Position numbers and translations under genes: made by a program. From Panorpa germanica (taxonomy: Eukaryota; Arthropoda; Insecta; Mecoptera; Panorpidae), in assembly GCA_963678705.1 (NCBI GenBank), contig OY783206.1, positions 16,627,807 through 16,691,806 of the forward strand: a stretch of DNA of 64,000 nt, read 5' to 3'. Positions 31,761 to 43,282 of this stretch are shown in pieces; within the stretch, counting starts at the first letter, position 1, and each line of letters begins with the position of its first letter. The notes under the pieces are model-generated. The model did no database searches, had not been told where the DNA came from, and worked only from the letters and a program-made list of their open reading frames with translations.

Positions 31761-31965
31761 CCTTGCGGTACTAAATTTTTAGATTTTGACTGTTGAAATT
31801 TACCGACCTATGTTGAAACGCCGACGGATGTTTTGTGATATAACAATGGTAATTTTCTTACGATTGTTTTGAAAAACTTTGAATCATTCATTGAGAATAT
31901 GACAAATATTGTCCTATAAAGAAAATTCCAAGCAAACGGTATTCGTTTTTTTTAAAAGTATAGCG
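31735..31965 (-). repeat. Dispersed repeat, inverted to 35525-35790
   Basis: AACGCCGACGGATGTTTTGTG and TTGAATCATTCATTGAGAAT, followed by ATGACAAATATTGTCC, are found reversed at 35540-35690 and again at 44320-44400 and 61075-61115. Confidence 0.7.
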
Positions 31966-32336
31966 GAACAGAGTAAAAGTCTATTAAATCTATTTTAAAT
32001 CTTGCTGTCGCCTTTTTCTTAAGTCTCCCCTTCACCTGACTTCCTGACTGATCCGGATGACTATGAATACATATGTATTACGATAATTCTCCAGGTGATA
32101 AAAATAAGTCTATAGACAGTAAAAAATAAACATAAACAAAAGGCTACACTAAGTAACAATCAAAATAAGAAGCTTTGGGGTTTTCTAAAAGTGTTCCTTC
32201 TTTCTTCACGTTTTATATTTTTTAAGCCGATTATAAAAAAACGTTTTCGGAAAAGTTCAAACAGGTTTTTTCTATTTAAACTAAAATATAAGGTAAAAAA
32301 TAGATAGCACAGTAAAATATGTATATAAATTAGCAT

Positions 32337-33332
32337 AAGGCCCCTTTCCCACTCACTGGTTTTAATTTTAATTTTTAATTTAGTTTTAATATATATTATT
32401 ATCAATAATTACTATCTTTATTTAATATAAGTTATTATTATTAATTATTATTTATTTGTTTAATGTTTTACCTTTCGACATTACATTCTTCTGCCTTAGT
32501 ACAATACATTTTAATCCTTAAATATATATACGAGTATATATATATATATTTCCTTCTACCAGAACCAAAAACAAAAACCTCAATTCTCCTAATATCTACA
32601 AGAAAATAAATGGTTTTGCACATTTTAAAAAGATTTAAATAGCTTCAGCCTTCCTTCTTCTAGTTATTTCTGCCATCCATCTATTTCCTTCCTTGCCCCC
32701 TTTTAAGAGCTGCTTAATATTCATCTCACTCCCTACTTTTTCCTTACAATCAAACTTAATGTGCTCCAGTGTTTCGTCCTCCGTTCCGCACACTCTACAC
32801 ATTCATTCCTCTCTACTTTCACAGTATCTGTTTCCTTTTTCCTCATTTCCCATGTCCTTCTTATGTTTTTTATGTCTTTTTCTATTAAGTACTGAGGTAT
32901 ATTTGACTTTCACTGAGGTTATTACCAAATCCTGTTATATCTTGTATTGTAATTGCTTTTCTCGATTTTTACCATTCTTTCCTGTTGCTGTATCTCCTTA
33001 TCCCTTCTCCTTTGCTCCTCTTCCACACTTGCGTCTCCTTCTCTTCTTCTCTCTGCCTCCTCGATCGCCATTCCATTCCTTTCAAAATACTCCTTTCTCC
33101 TTTTCTCTCCTTTCTCCTACCCCCCCCCCCCTTCTTTATACTTTCCTCCCTTATTTTCTTTAAAATTTTGCTTTCAGCACTGCTCATTTTCTCCTCATAT
33201 TTTATTGCTCTTTCACCTGCTTTAATAGTTATAAGTTGTATAATTAATTTTTTTTCTTTCTATTTCACAACTTACATTTTAGGTTAAAACATTAAAGTAA
33301 CACTTAAATTCAGTGAGTTGGAATGACGCTTA
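32337..33332. mobile_element. MITE-6 copy A, enlarged by a LINE fragment
   Basis: TAAGGCCCCTTTCCCACTCACTGG and, at the right, CAGTGAGTTGGAATGACGCTTAA are inverted partners; copy B is at 54967-55351. The extra length comes from the CT-rich LINE remnant at 32640-33240. Confidence 0.5.
32640..33240 (-). pseudogene. LINE ORF2 C-terminal fossil with Cys-rich knuckle
   Basis: The minus strand encodes, over two frames, a long Arg/Glu/Lys-rich segment and then CRVCGTEDETLEHIKFDC, the CCHC-like motif found after the RT domain of many insect non-LTR retrotransposons, followed by WMAEITRRRK. The plus-strand frames of up to 156 codons are the pyrimidine-rich complement and are not genes. A C12 run at 33121 interrupts the frame. 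Confidence 0.7.
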
Positions 33333-33454
33333 AGAAATCGTATATAATGTTAAGTCCACGCCTCAAGATATTCAAGATAAAAGGTCACCAAAAACCGTTT
33401 TTGAAAATAGTCTACGTCGCAAGTAGTTTGCAAGCGAAGGTTATTTTGTACAAA

Positions 33455-33896
33455 TGCCATCTGCACACGAGTCGACTGATTGTAAACTAGTTCCGTAACG
33501 AAGTTTCCAACGAAAACGAAAAACGTGCCATGTCGAGCCGTGTTTCGTGACTATAGATTTTTTAACAATAGCATAATAGGGGATTTTATTGTGTCGTATT
33601 ATGAGGTATTTTTATGTATGAATGTATTTCAATACTTTTGCTTAGAATTTGTGCACATCTCTGCTCATGATGGTACCATCAAAAGCATGCAATGTAATTT
33701 CCCTGCGACCAAGAAACATAGTCGCTCAAAATGTGCTCAAAACCAATATCAATTCAGTTTAGTTCGTTCGTGCACGTGTTCGTATACACGGGCGTTCTCT
33801 CAATAACAAGACAGTTGGATTCTCATTCGGTTCGGGCAGTTTCGGGGCTAAGGTTTGCAATCAGTTGCCTCATGTGCGGACGGTCCAAGTAGCTTG
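33455..33896. mobile_element. MITE-4 copy B, worn
   Basis: GCCATCTGCACACGAGTCGACTG opens and TTGCCTCATGTGCGGACGGTCC closes the copy; the TTA targets are no longer visible. Confidence 0.65.
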
Positions 33897-34810
33897 GTTG
33901 TAGCACATTACTCAATAAGTTCCTAGCATGACATATAGATGGCACCACTATTAACAAATCCATATTACTTTTAGATAGCACCACCAAACGATATGTGTCG
34001 AAATTTTCTGACATTCCGGACAGTCTGAAAAAAATTTCCGGGAGAATCTGAATTTCGTGTGTTGTTAAAGTATTGCTTTTTAATGGGATGGCTTGACAAG
34101 TGTTATTCGGACTCGGTGTTTTTAGTGGAGCCGTCTATTTATCATCCCACGAACTTATAAAGTGATGTCATAGATTTCTAAACATACCCAGCTGTCGCTA
34201 TAAACACTTGCCCCTGCTTCCGTTCTAAGTTTGATAGGATAAAGCTAATGCATTGATGCGAATCTCTGGACCTTCATGTTATAGTTTCTGAGGGTGAGAT
34301 AACCTCTAATACACGGTGGTAAAGCTAGTTATGACGTAGAAGTAAACAATCCGTTTCACTGCATTCTCTCTGTCTTCCTGTCCGTCTGTCCTAAGCCCAG
34401 GTAAAACCTCAGGTAGATAATTTAATCAAAACGTAAACTGACGAAAGGGATATTAAGTTAATTACTAAACCTCAAGATAAATCTAAAGGTATAAGTGGCA
34501 TGCCATGCCTGCCATCTCTTGACGTTTCGTAGAATTAAATCCAGATTTAAATGTATAAATGACAGAACAGATTCAGTCTTATTACAGTCGTAATAATAAC
34601 TAGATTCTAGCTAGTGAAATAATTTTAATTTCAAAATAACTGTTATTACCAAAAGTTGCTGGGTTTTAACGGATGGGGGTGAAATTATTAAAGAAGAAGG
34701 AAGATTTTAAATAAAAAACTATTAAATTATTAAACTTACTAAGAAATAGTTGTTGAACAGTGTTCTCTTTCGCCCTGTTCTGCTTCGTCGCTATCTTCTA
34801 GTCACGGTAA

Positions 34811-35503
34811 AGCCTGTCGCAGTATGGCACCGTATTTAAGCGACGGTGAATTCGGACGTAAATCGGTGGGTTGGACGAGCGGCTACTATTCTTGAAGAAA
34901 CCGACTGTGTGTGTCACAATACATACATACCCCTTACCGATACGACAGTACTCCAAACAACTTGTGTACTGTAGAGGGTGTATTGGAGTGTTTTGCACTA
35001 ACATCATTTATCATGAGAGCAAACTTTTACTTTAATTATTATCGATACACCACTGGTATTAAAGAGACTTTAGCATTTATTATATATCTGAATTCTGGTT
35101 AGTGTGATTTTGAATTTAGTTCTATCGTATTTGTTTTGTGGTTTGTATAAACTGAAGCATGTTGAACATACTCGTTCACAAAGTGATGTCGGCGATAGAT
35201 CCCAAATGAAGCGGATTGAAGATTTACAGCACGCGTTCTTAGGTACCCCCTCCAGTCTGAGGCGGCTGTTTGCTTTTACAAAGGTTCGGATAGGTTAGCG
35301 TTGTGGTGGTGGTATCGCTTGGTTAAAGCTCGCTTTTAATCGCTTCTAATGTGAGAGGTAGGTATCGCCCTTATTCGGACGCCTTTGTAGCTTGCAGTGT
35401 GAGAGGTCTCATTACATTTACAGGGTTCGGATAAGTAAAGTGTAGTACCGCGTATACGTCCGGCCGAAATTCGTCGAATTACGGTGCCATACTGAAACAG
35501 TTC
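34811..35503. mobile_element. MITE-5 copy A (PIF/Harbinger-like)
   Basis: TAA flanks both sides (34808-34810 and 35504-35506). The ends include CAGTATGGCACCGTATTTAAGCGA and its inverse TCGAATTACGGTGCCATACTG, a long inverted repeat. The internal short frames are not genes. Confidence 0.8.
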
Positions 35504-35524
35504 TAACGATCACAAGTAGCTTGC

Positions 35525-35790
35525 TTTTACAAAAAACGAATACCGCTTATTGTAATTTTCTTTACAGGACAATATTTGTCATATTCTCAATGAATGATTC
35601 TAAGTTTTTCAAAAGACTCGTAAGAAAATTACCAATGTTATGTCACAAAACATCCGTCGGCGTTTCAACATAGGCCGGTGTAGGGTTCATATGCAAATTT
35701 TAAGTCCAAATCTATAAATTTAATACCACAAGGAGTATTGAAACATTTTCCACGTATAAAGGACATTAATAAACATGTATATTTAAATTT
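35525..35790 (+). repeat. Dispersed repeat, opposite to 31735-31965
   Basis: It shares the AATATTTGTCATATTCTCAATG and CATCCGTCGGCGTTTC blocks with the 31.8-kb copy in reversed order and strand. It is 60 bases from the phosphodiesterase donor. Confidence 0.7.
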
Positions 35791-35851
35791 TTAAGATGAT
35801 CGTAAGAGAGGGTGAATAATTAATGAAAAAATATAATTATTGAATTCTTAC

Positions 35852-36340
35852 CTTGACCGGTGAAGCGAGCCACAGTTGAAATAAATCGGAAGTAACCGAA
35901 GTTCTCTTCGGGCTCAACGAATTAGGAAAGTCTCCTATTAACTGCACTCTGCGCAGTACTTCCGGTGGTGCTTTTTCTTTTAAATACCTCTCTAATAATG
36001 CAGGATTTGATTCTAACAACTCACTAATTTTTTCATAGTTATTTTCATCAATTTTCATTTGTTTTTCATCTTGATTTACACTTACTTCATTTATATTATT
36101 ATTTTCTTTATTATTTATATTATTTTCTAAATCACTATTTAAATTAGATAAGATTCGAACCTCACATTTAGGTCCATTATAATTATTTTGATTTTGGGTT
36201 TGTGTATCGGGTATTACATTAGGTATTTCATAAACTAATTTAAATAATTCTGTTGATTTCTTGGAAGTGACGTCATTATTTTTTGATGAGTCGTCGTCGT
36301 TTTCGTCGGCGGATTCCTCGGTATGACCAGGCACCTCCAT
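35852..36340 (-). CDS. Pde11: First coding exon of the GAF-domain phosphodiesterase, PDE11-like N-terminus
   Basis: The ATG is at 36340, with an in-frame TAA two codons upstream, so translation most likely starts here. The exon has 163 whole codons and ends ACCGGTCAAG/GTAAGA. Residues 1-100 are acidic and Asn-rich and probably disordered. LLESNPALLERYLKEKAPPEVL parallels in position and pattern the short N-terminal helical segment of PDE5/PDE11 proteins (two amphipathic turns, Pro before Leu, Tyr-Leu core). TSDLFQLWLASPVK follows at the exon end. The donor phase matches the acceptor of the GAF-A exon. The full enzyme would be a soluble cAMP/cGMP phosphodiesterase. A first non-coding exon could lie further upstream (above 36341), but nothing identifies it. 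That it joins the GAF exon is inferred; an unrelated gene is possible but less likely. Confidence 0.72.
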
Positions 36341-36526
36341 TTGTTATCATAATTTTATTATTGCCATTTATAAATTTATAAACAATTTGCTTTTACACTA
36401 TTTGTTTTTACAGTTAAATCCATTTTTATTTTATTTTAACATTTCACTTACTACTTTTTTATTTTTTCACTACCTAAAAAATAATTTATACCATTATAAG
36501 AAAGCTATACCGCAGAACATAAGAGG

Positions 36527-36670
36527 TAGAAGTGTCTTAAGACGCAATTTCTATAAAACTGTACTATATCATGATAAAGTTGTCTATCAGAACCTCAAAT
36601 GTCCAATTATTTTAAATAAAATCGCATTATGATAGGAGATACTAACAATTAATGAAGTCACAGTAGATCA
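36527..36670 (+). repeat. Old MITE-1-related fragment
   Basis: ATTTCTATAAAACTGTACTAT, GATAAAGTTG and AGAACCTCAAATGT match the left part of MITE-1 with many changes. Confidence 0.55.
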
Positions 36671-36699
36671 ACGAAGTCAGTTCTGGAGTAAAAATTTCC

Positions 36700-37621
36700 T
36701 TCACTATTTGAAATCATTAATACTTTTTCTAAAGCTCTACAGCATGAAATTAGTGACTTACAGAAAGCTAACAGAAGATGAGAGAATTTCAGACCCGGAG
36801 TCAATGTGTACTATTGCTAAAGGTTTGAAGTATTACACCCGGAAAAACTGTTATTTGCAAACGAAATAATAAAAAAGTATGCCAGAAAATTGTCTGCTAA
36901 ATACATGTCCATAAAGACATGTCAGTTAATCTTTATGAACAATGAATTGCTTTGAAAACATGCTCAGAAAATTCATTTCATTAAGGAACTTATGGAATTA
37001 TTGCTGATAAAATTCAATAGCCTTGCATCCAGTTTTCCGAAGGTAATAACAACATGCTTTCTATTCTTGACCCTTCCGGTTAAAACTGCAACTGCTGAAT
37101 GAAGTTTTTCTAAATTAAAACTGATAAAAAAAATTCTAAGGGACTCTATGGGACAGCAAAAAGGCTATCAGAGTTGTCACTATTGTCTATAGAGGCAGAA
37201 AATTGTGAAAAACTGAAATCGTCTACAGCTATGATTTAATGATTTAATAAATAAGTTCGCCAAACAAAAGGCAAGAAAAGTGTATGTTTGATTTGAATTT
37301 ATATTCACATTTATTTTCCCTTAAAGCAATCGTTTCCGTTCAACTACAAAATGTTGTAAAAGACAAAATTATAAAAAGAAATATTTAACAGATGTTTCTT
37401 TACCAGATTTCATATTACGTAAATGTACGACCTAACCCTTTTTTTAATAAAAAAATTTTGAACGTTTATGTTGCTGTTAGTTTATTTTTCTGGCAATTTT
37501 TTTTTAAATAACGTCAACAAGACCAGAATCAATCAGAGTATTTGGTCTCGATAACGTCTCAATAGTTTTCAGAAATGTCTCGACTCGTATTGTCTCGGTT
37601 TTTCGTGCTCGTGTGAAGCCC
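36700..37621 (+). pseudogene. hAT transposase C-terminal fossil with MITE-3-type right end
   Basis: Plus-strand translation near 36960-37200 gives LPVKTATAE, then, across a stop, SFSKLKLIKK, and after a frameshift RLSELSLLSIEAE: the signature of the hAT dimerisation domain in its usual order. Beyond 37290 the DNA is the same as the right part of MITE-3 and ends GTGCTCGTGTGAAGCCCTA. This is therefore a 3' remnant of the autonomous parent whose deletion products are the MITE-3 copies. Stops at about 37109 and elsewhere exclude function. Confidence 0.75.
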
Positions 37622-38450
37622 TAGTTAGTAGAGCAATACCTTTAACTATTTAATAGTAATCGCATCTATAGGAATCTCAAGTCCCTTCAAAAACAAGATT
37701 AAAATAGCTGCCATTCGAAAGGGGTATAAAATGTACTCAGAATGGACAAGTCTAATTTGAACCCTTACATTATTATTACTCCAAGACTCTTGAACACACG
37801 CCAAGCCCCAAACCGCTAAGCTATGGCAACCCTAACAAAACTCCCTCCAATAATATATATTAAGTTATCGAACTAAAATATACAGTCGGAAAAATCAAAC
37901 AACAAAAGATACGATGTGAAAAAGTGTTCTATAAGTTTTTCTTTTTGATTTTCCGAAAAAGAAAAACTCACGTTTCAAGTATAGATATAGTTTAGAAAGA
38001 AATAAGCAAACGCGCGATTGCATTAAAGTTTTCTTTTTTAACTTTTAATATAATAAAGAAAATGTATGAAGTTTTTCTTTCTTTAAGTAAGGTTTTCCCG
38101 GTACCTTGTGGCGCTTCTAACCCTTGGCAACTGAACAACATCCCTAAAGAAGCACCCTTATGGCTTCTGTTATGCATATAGTTCACTAGTGGTAAATGTA
38201 GGCCAAAGTATAGTCGGGTATTAAGTTCAAACGTTACTTACACTGCATAGACGATAGCATTTTATTTTTCCGAAACTGTAGTCATTACAGGTAAGCTTTT
38301 TTTTAATATTTATTTTTCAGTGCATCACCTATTAGTAGTTATTAGCACTTTTAAATCAATATTACATTTTCATACATTTTCTAATAACACATAAAACTTA
38401 TACTATATATAATAATTCTTTTTTTCTCCATATATCAGCTTCTCTTTCAT
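37622..38450. other. No gene seen
   Basis: AT-rich sequence upstream of the phosphodiesterase start; no recognisable frame, repeat edge or promoter. Confidence 0.3.
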
Positions 38451-39066
38451 AATGGGCTTGTGTCCTATGTCTTAATTTCTATAAAAGTGTACTATATATT
38501 GATAAAGTGGGTTACTAGAACCTCAAATGTTCAATTATTTTTTAATAACTCCTGATATGTTAGGAGATATTAACAATTAAAAAAGTCATTTTGTGTCTTT
38601 AATTATTAAAGGGATTCAATGTAGTGCACATTCCAATTGCATGTGACATCACAATCCTTGTGTAAGGGTACCAACCTTACACCTCATAAATCTCTGCTAT
38701 ATGTATTTATATGTCAAAATATCAAATACTATTTACATCTATTTCAAGGAACAATAAAATTCCAATATTATGTCTGCCTTAGCAGGGTTAAATAATATAA
38801 AAACTTATTATTCTTTGACTTGACTTGATTATTTGACTACCAACAGCTACAAAACAGTACCACAGCACTGACTTACAGCGTTTCACGTCATACAAATGTG
38901 GCAGATCATTTCTAGCGCTAAAACTACAATTCAAACTTTTAATTGCTATATTTCCGTCAATATTTAGATATTTAATAAAATAGGCACGCCAATACACATT
39001 TATTCACATCAATTTCAATCAACAATTGAAAAATCGACCTCTAAAAAATGGGGACACAAGCCCATT
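38451..39066 (+). mobile_element. MITE-1, complete copy
   Basis: AATGGGCTTGTGTCC and GGACACAAGCCCATT form a perfect 15-bp inverted pair, the best-preserved ends of the family in this window. Confidence 0.92.
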
Positions 39067-39327
39067 CCATTTCAGATTCCTCCATCGGTGCTTCTCCAAT
39101 TACCTCCTCATCCACCATTCAACATCCTCATCTTTTTTCTATTTCAGCATCTCGATATGACACAGGAATCGCCTCAACTATGATGTTCCCAATTCTACCC
39201 AATCTCTTCTAAAACTGTTCTTTTTGTTCTTTTTGTTCTTTTTTCCTTTTTCTATTTTCATTGTCGAATTTTTCACAATATTCAATATCAGTTTTTTCAA
39301 TTTCATTTCTAGGTTGCACAGAACCTG

Positions 39328-39428
39328 ATTTTACCAAACCCAGAAAATATATTTCTGGCCCGGGGGTCGAACCCGGGATCACAGTAGTCAGAGTCAAGCA
39401 TCAATGCTCTAGCCCAACTGTATCGTTA
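39328..39428 (-). mobile_element. SINE tRNA-like head only
   Basis: The minus strand carries TTGGGCTAGAGCATTGATGC (A-box region) and CCCGGGTTCGACCCCCGGG (B-box), near-identical to the SINE at 25435-25711. The body and poly(A) tail are missing. Its acceptor arm and anticodon region do not form a functional tRNA. Confidence 0.7.
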
Positions 39429-39842
39429 GGTAAGCTTTTAAATGGAAATACAGACGAAATACAATTACACTTTTAAGAAATGTAACATCGCTGGCCACTG
39501 TAGCATAGTACCATGTATGTCCTTAACATGATGACACGCGCAACGCATAACAACATGCAACGTTGTCAAGTAACAATAACTGTTAAAGAAATATCAACTT
39601 TAAACCTTCATATCTTTTTTACTAACCAGTCAAACAATCTAAAAAATCAGTCAAAACTTTCCCTAATTTATTTCCCTGCAATATATCAGGCTTTTTTTAA
39701 ATCTGTTGTTCCGTTCTCGAGATATACGTTAAAACGATGCCTTCCCTTTTTATATTTTGTTCGCCTTCTGCATTTAGTATTAATATCTCGCTTCACAGCT
39801 GTCAAAATATTTGAAATTTTGTAATTAAATTAAGGACACTAA

Positions 39843-40405
39843 GGGCCTTATTCTGTAACTTTTCAAAAAATCGACCTTATTTTTTCACCGCTGGAATAAG
39901 GTCACTGTATTGAAAATATCACCGCCCTTATAATATACAGCGATGAAAAAGTATAAACTGGTATTGATGACGTATTTTAAGACGTCATCAATTTTAAAAA
40001 TATTTGACCAATCACGGCATTCAGAATATTCAAATATTTAAAAATTCAAACACTTGACAAGTACGAATGTCAATTGTTCAAGTCATTAACCAAGCAACAT
40101 AACCTCACTTTCTGAAATATTTATATTTGTATATTCATATGACTATACATATACTGTGTATTAAAAAATTTGTACTGAAATTCTAATTATAATTCAAATT
40201 GTTTGACAGTTCTAAAAAATACAGCGATGGAAAATTTTAAAGTCACCGCTAAAGGCGACCTTATAATTTGGTCGATTTTTTTTCAGCGACCAAAATAAAA
40301 TCGATGGAAATTTCTTACAGAATACCAAATAAAAAATCATTTGTGACGTCATTTTACAGCGATGAAATTTTTTCACCGGCGGAAATACTTTACAGAATAA
40401 GGCCC
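39843..40405 (+). mobile_element. MITE-2 copy B
   Basis: GGGCCTTATTCTGTAA opens and TTACAGAATAAGGCCC closes the copy, perfect 16-bp inverted ends flanked by TAA on the left and TTA on the right. CACCGCTG and CAGCGATGAAAA words are repeated near both ends. Confidence 0.88.
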
Positions 40406-40493
40406 TTATTTAAATTTTATTAAATATTGTGTAGAAAGTGATTTCACCTTAATTTTATAAATAATGTGGTCAAAAATTATTTTTGAAAAATTA

Positions 40494-41071
40494 ATAGAGA
40501 ATAGGGCTTCACACGAGCTCGAGACATTCTCGTCTCGTAAAACCGAGACGAGACATTTCTAAAAACTATTGAGACCACATACAGCGAGACCCGAGAGTCT
40601 CGTTGTCGTTATTTCTAAAAAAAATTCGAGAAAAATAAACTAACAATCGACATTTTTTATTACAAAAAAAGGTTAGGTCGTTCATTTACGAAATATAAAA
40701 TCTGGTAAACAAACATCTGTTAAATATTTTATTTTATAATTTTTTTACATTGCCGCAAAAAAGTCGTTCAGTACAGGTGTTAGTAGTGTCAACCTGACAA
40801 GATTAGATGAAAGTAATGATGCATTAAGTGAAATTGAACCAGTAGATCAACTGTGTATAAGAAAAACTTCTTCAAAGTTTAAATTTGATACAATTAATGA
40901 TGAGAAAAAAGCGATATACTTAGTGTGTGAAAAATTTAGAATAAAAAAATAATTAGACGAAATAATATAATGGATTACTTTGTTCAGGGCTATCTTAGGA
41001 GTAAGTTCTCACAATAATAGATTTTTAAAACTCTCGCCTTATCTCGTCTCAAGTGAAGTTCTTATAGAGAA
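40494..41071 (+). mobile_element. MITE-3 copy D (hAT-like) with exact 8-bp target duplication
   Basis: ATAGAGAA lies at 40494-40501 and 41064-41071, bracketing TAGGGCTTCACACGAGC...AAGTGAAGTTCTT. A broken N-terminal transposase relic (CATTGCCGCAAAAAAGTCG onwards, with a C-x2-C-like pair) lies inside. Confidence 0.85.
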
Positions 41072-41769
41072 TTAAATAAGTCATTTTCCTTTTTCTCTAT
41101 ACCCGTAAATTATTACCTCAGTGCGTAACATTATGTATGGAATATTACTCCGTTAAATTAACCATCTATTGACTTACGTATTCTTCTTCTTCTGCAGTTA
41201 TTTCAACATCTATTCAAAGTTGAATTATTCAAAACAAGGCGTCTACATAAATTCCAAACACTAAAACTTTTTGTATCGTTTGCGTTAAAGGAGTTTAATT
41301 TAAATGAACAAGCCTAGGGTTGGGGGGGGGGCATGATGGGGCAAGAAGGACGGGGGATGGTTTTAGTGAGATGAGTCCAAGAGCCATCAGGGAGGGGGTG
41401 GCGGTGTGTGGGTGATATAAACTGCTGCTATTAGCCACCAGAGCTCCATTTGTCGCATGCTTAGTTTGATGTTTGTTAATCTGCAAGGCATTTGTTCTGA
41501 TGTTCTAATAAGGGCATTATGATGTACCCTGTACCGCCGTGTCGTGTCATCTATTTGAACGCAAATCGAATACCTCAGGGACAAAACAGGGTGTACACAA
41601 ATCTGATTTAATTGTATATTAATTACATTAACTAATTACGTTACCGCTGAGAGTACAGAGCTGAGATTAGCTTCACATAGATGTCATTCTAGCTATATAT
41701 ATCGCCCAGTTCATTAGTCAGACATTTACGAACATGTAATATGTTTCTATATATATATATATAAAGTAG

Positions 41770-41845
41770 TGAGCGAGATGAATATTGGGCAGCTATTAAA
41801 GGGAGGTAGTGAAGGAAAGAGGTGGATGGCGAAAATAAAAAAAAA
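41770..41845 (+). pseudogene. Short LINE tail fragment
   Basis: EMNIGQLLKGG and KRWMAKI match the segment after the Cys knuckle of the LINE fossil at 32640-33240 (there EMNIKQLLKGG and NRWMAEI), on the opposite strand. The following A/G-rich DNA to 42140 may be its decayed 3' end. Confidence 0.6.
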
Positions 41846-42149
41846 AGGAAAGAAAAATAGGACAATAAATAATCTATAACCTGGGTTGCATGGGGAACAT
41901 GAAGAGAGAGGGAGTATTAAAAGATGCAGTGAAGGGAAGCAGGAGAAAGAAAGAAGTAGCGAGGAAACAGTTAAACTTCAGTCCAGAAAAAAGTGAGGAT
42001 TTGCGGAAAGGAGATAAGGACAAGAGGTGGATGACGGAGATAGGGACAATAATAAAATAGTAAAGGAAGAGAGTCAAGAAAAAATAGTAAAGGTCGAGAA
42101 ACAATGAGGAGTAAGGAGCAAGGAAATATAGGAACAAGAGTATAAAATT

Positions 42150-43282
42150 CAAACATTGCTGTTGGAATTATTAAAAATGACGTGAAATTACGTGATTTAA
42201 TATTGAAAGAATATAAAGTCTAACGACACACACATTAAACTATATACAAGGTGTCCCACTATTCAACGATAAGCGGGCACCAGAGGGTGGTCCTGCTCAT
42301 GACTACACAAGAAAAAAAGAAGAAAAAAAATTATTTAATTTGTTTAGGAATTAGAAAAAAAAATTTTTTTTTCGAAAATTGAAACACCTTAAGATGTTTT
42401 TAACTACCGTGACCACAATTTTTCAAATATTTCCAATTTTTTTTTTGTATCGGCAACCTACACAGCACTGCTATCCACCACAACCATTAAAAATCCCAAA
42501 ATGCTAGTAGTTTTTACACAAAAATCAATCGAAATTATTTTTTCCCCTAAAATTTTTAAAGATTTTTACTTTGTGTCCACTTTAGCTCATCGTGGTGTAA
42601 AGAAAAAGTATGAACACTACTATGGCAAGTTTTTTAAAAATTGGCGCATCCCTTCAGGATTCCAAAATGGTATAATACTCCAGGAAAACTAGCAATAAAA
42701 AAAAATTATGCATACTATTTCTAAATAAGAACCTTATTTCATAAATTTTTGTTGTTGATAGTTATAACTTTTATAATACCCTAAAGAGGTTTTTTATTGT
42801 TGAATGAATTAAAACAAATGGTACAAACAATTTTTCATTTATAAAGAGCATTTATAAATTATCCTGAGGGGAAGGGAGGTGTAATAGTGGAAAATAAGCT
42901 TCTTTTGTTCATCTTAAAAACCATAAGCTCCATAAAAAATTCGTACCTTACCTTTTTGTACATAATGATATTATCTACAACATTTTCTTGTAACGTTTAC
43001 AACAAAAAAGTTACAACAAAACGTTATTAATAAAAGTTGTAAATAATTTCATTATCTACAAAAGAGTACTTTACAACATTTTTTTGAGAGCTATATTTTT
43101 CAAGATAAACAATAAAATCTGATTACAGTGTAATTTTCAAGATGTCGGCAGAAATCAGGCGCCTTTCTCCTCGAAAATTCAAATTTTAATCCCAGTTTTA
43201 TCTTTCTACACGATGAAAGGACAAAATTGTTGCTTACATAAAATACATAGGTCGACGACACCATGAATTTCTTTGACTATAA
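42150..43282. other. No gene seen
   Basis: Low-complexity A/T sequence. The word AATTTCATTATCTACAAAAGAG at about 43055 resembles 3215-3240 but no element boundary can be drawn. Confidence 0.3.

Larger units (their letters stand above)
396..35851 (-). other. Inferred giant intron of the phosphodiesterase gene
   Basis: The donor AAG/GTAAGA at 35852/35851 and the acceptor TTTTCAG/AGATGC at 396/395 face each other on the minus strand with matching phase 0. The span is about 35.5 kb and contains the errantivirus, the THAP element, LINEs, a SINE and many MITEs. Nothing between them looks like another exon of this gene. That the two exons belong to one transcript is inferred from strand, phase and domain order. 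Confidence 0.6.

Noticed and set aside
32693-33287. Several overlapping plus-strand frames of 90-156 codons, Ser/Phe/Pro/Leu-rich
   Set aside because: They are the pyrimidine-rich complement of a purine-rich LINE tail on the minus strand, include a C12 run and have no domain pattern.
35104-35298. 64-codon frame near the phosphodiesterase exon
   Set aside because: It lies inside MITE-5 copy A and similar DNA recurs in the other MITE-5 copies.
39328-39428. Possible tRNA gene on the minus strand
   Set aside because: A- and B-box-like sequences are present but the acceptor stem does not pair and the arrangement equals the head of the SINE at 25.4-25.7 kb.
42245-42270. AGGTGTCCCACTATTC as a transposon end
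   Set aside because: No inverted partner was found nearby; single GTGTCCC words also occur at 44244 without structure.
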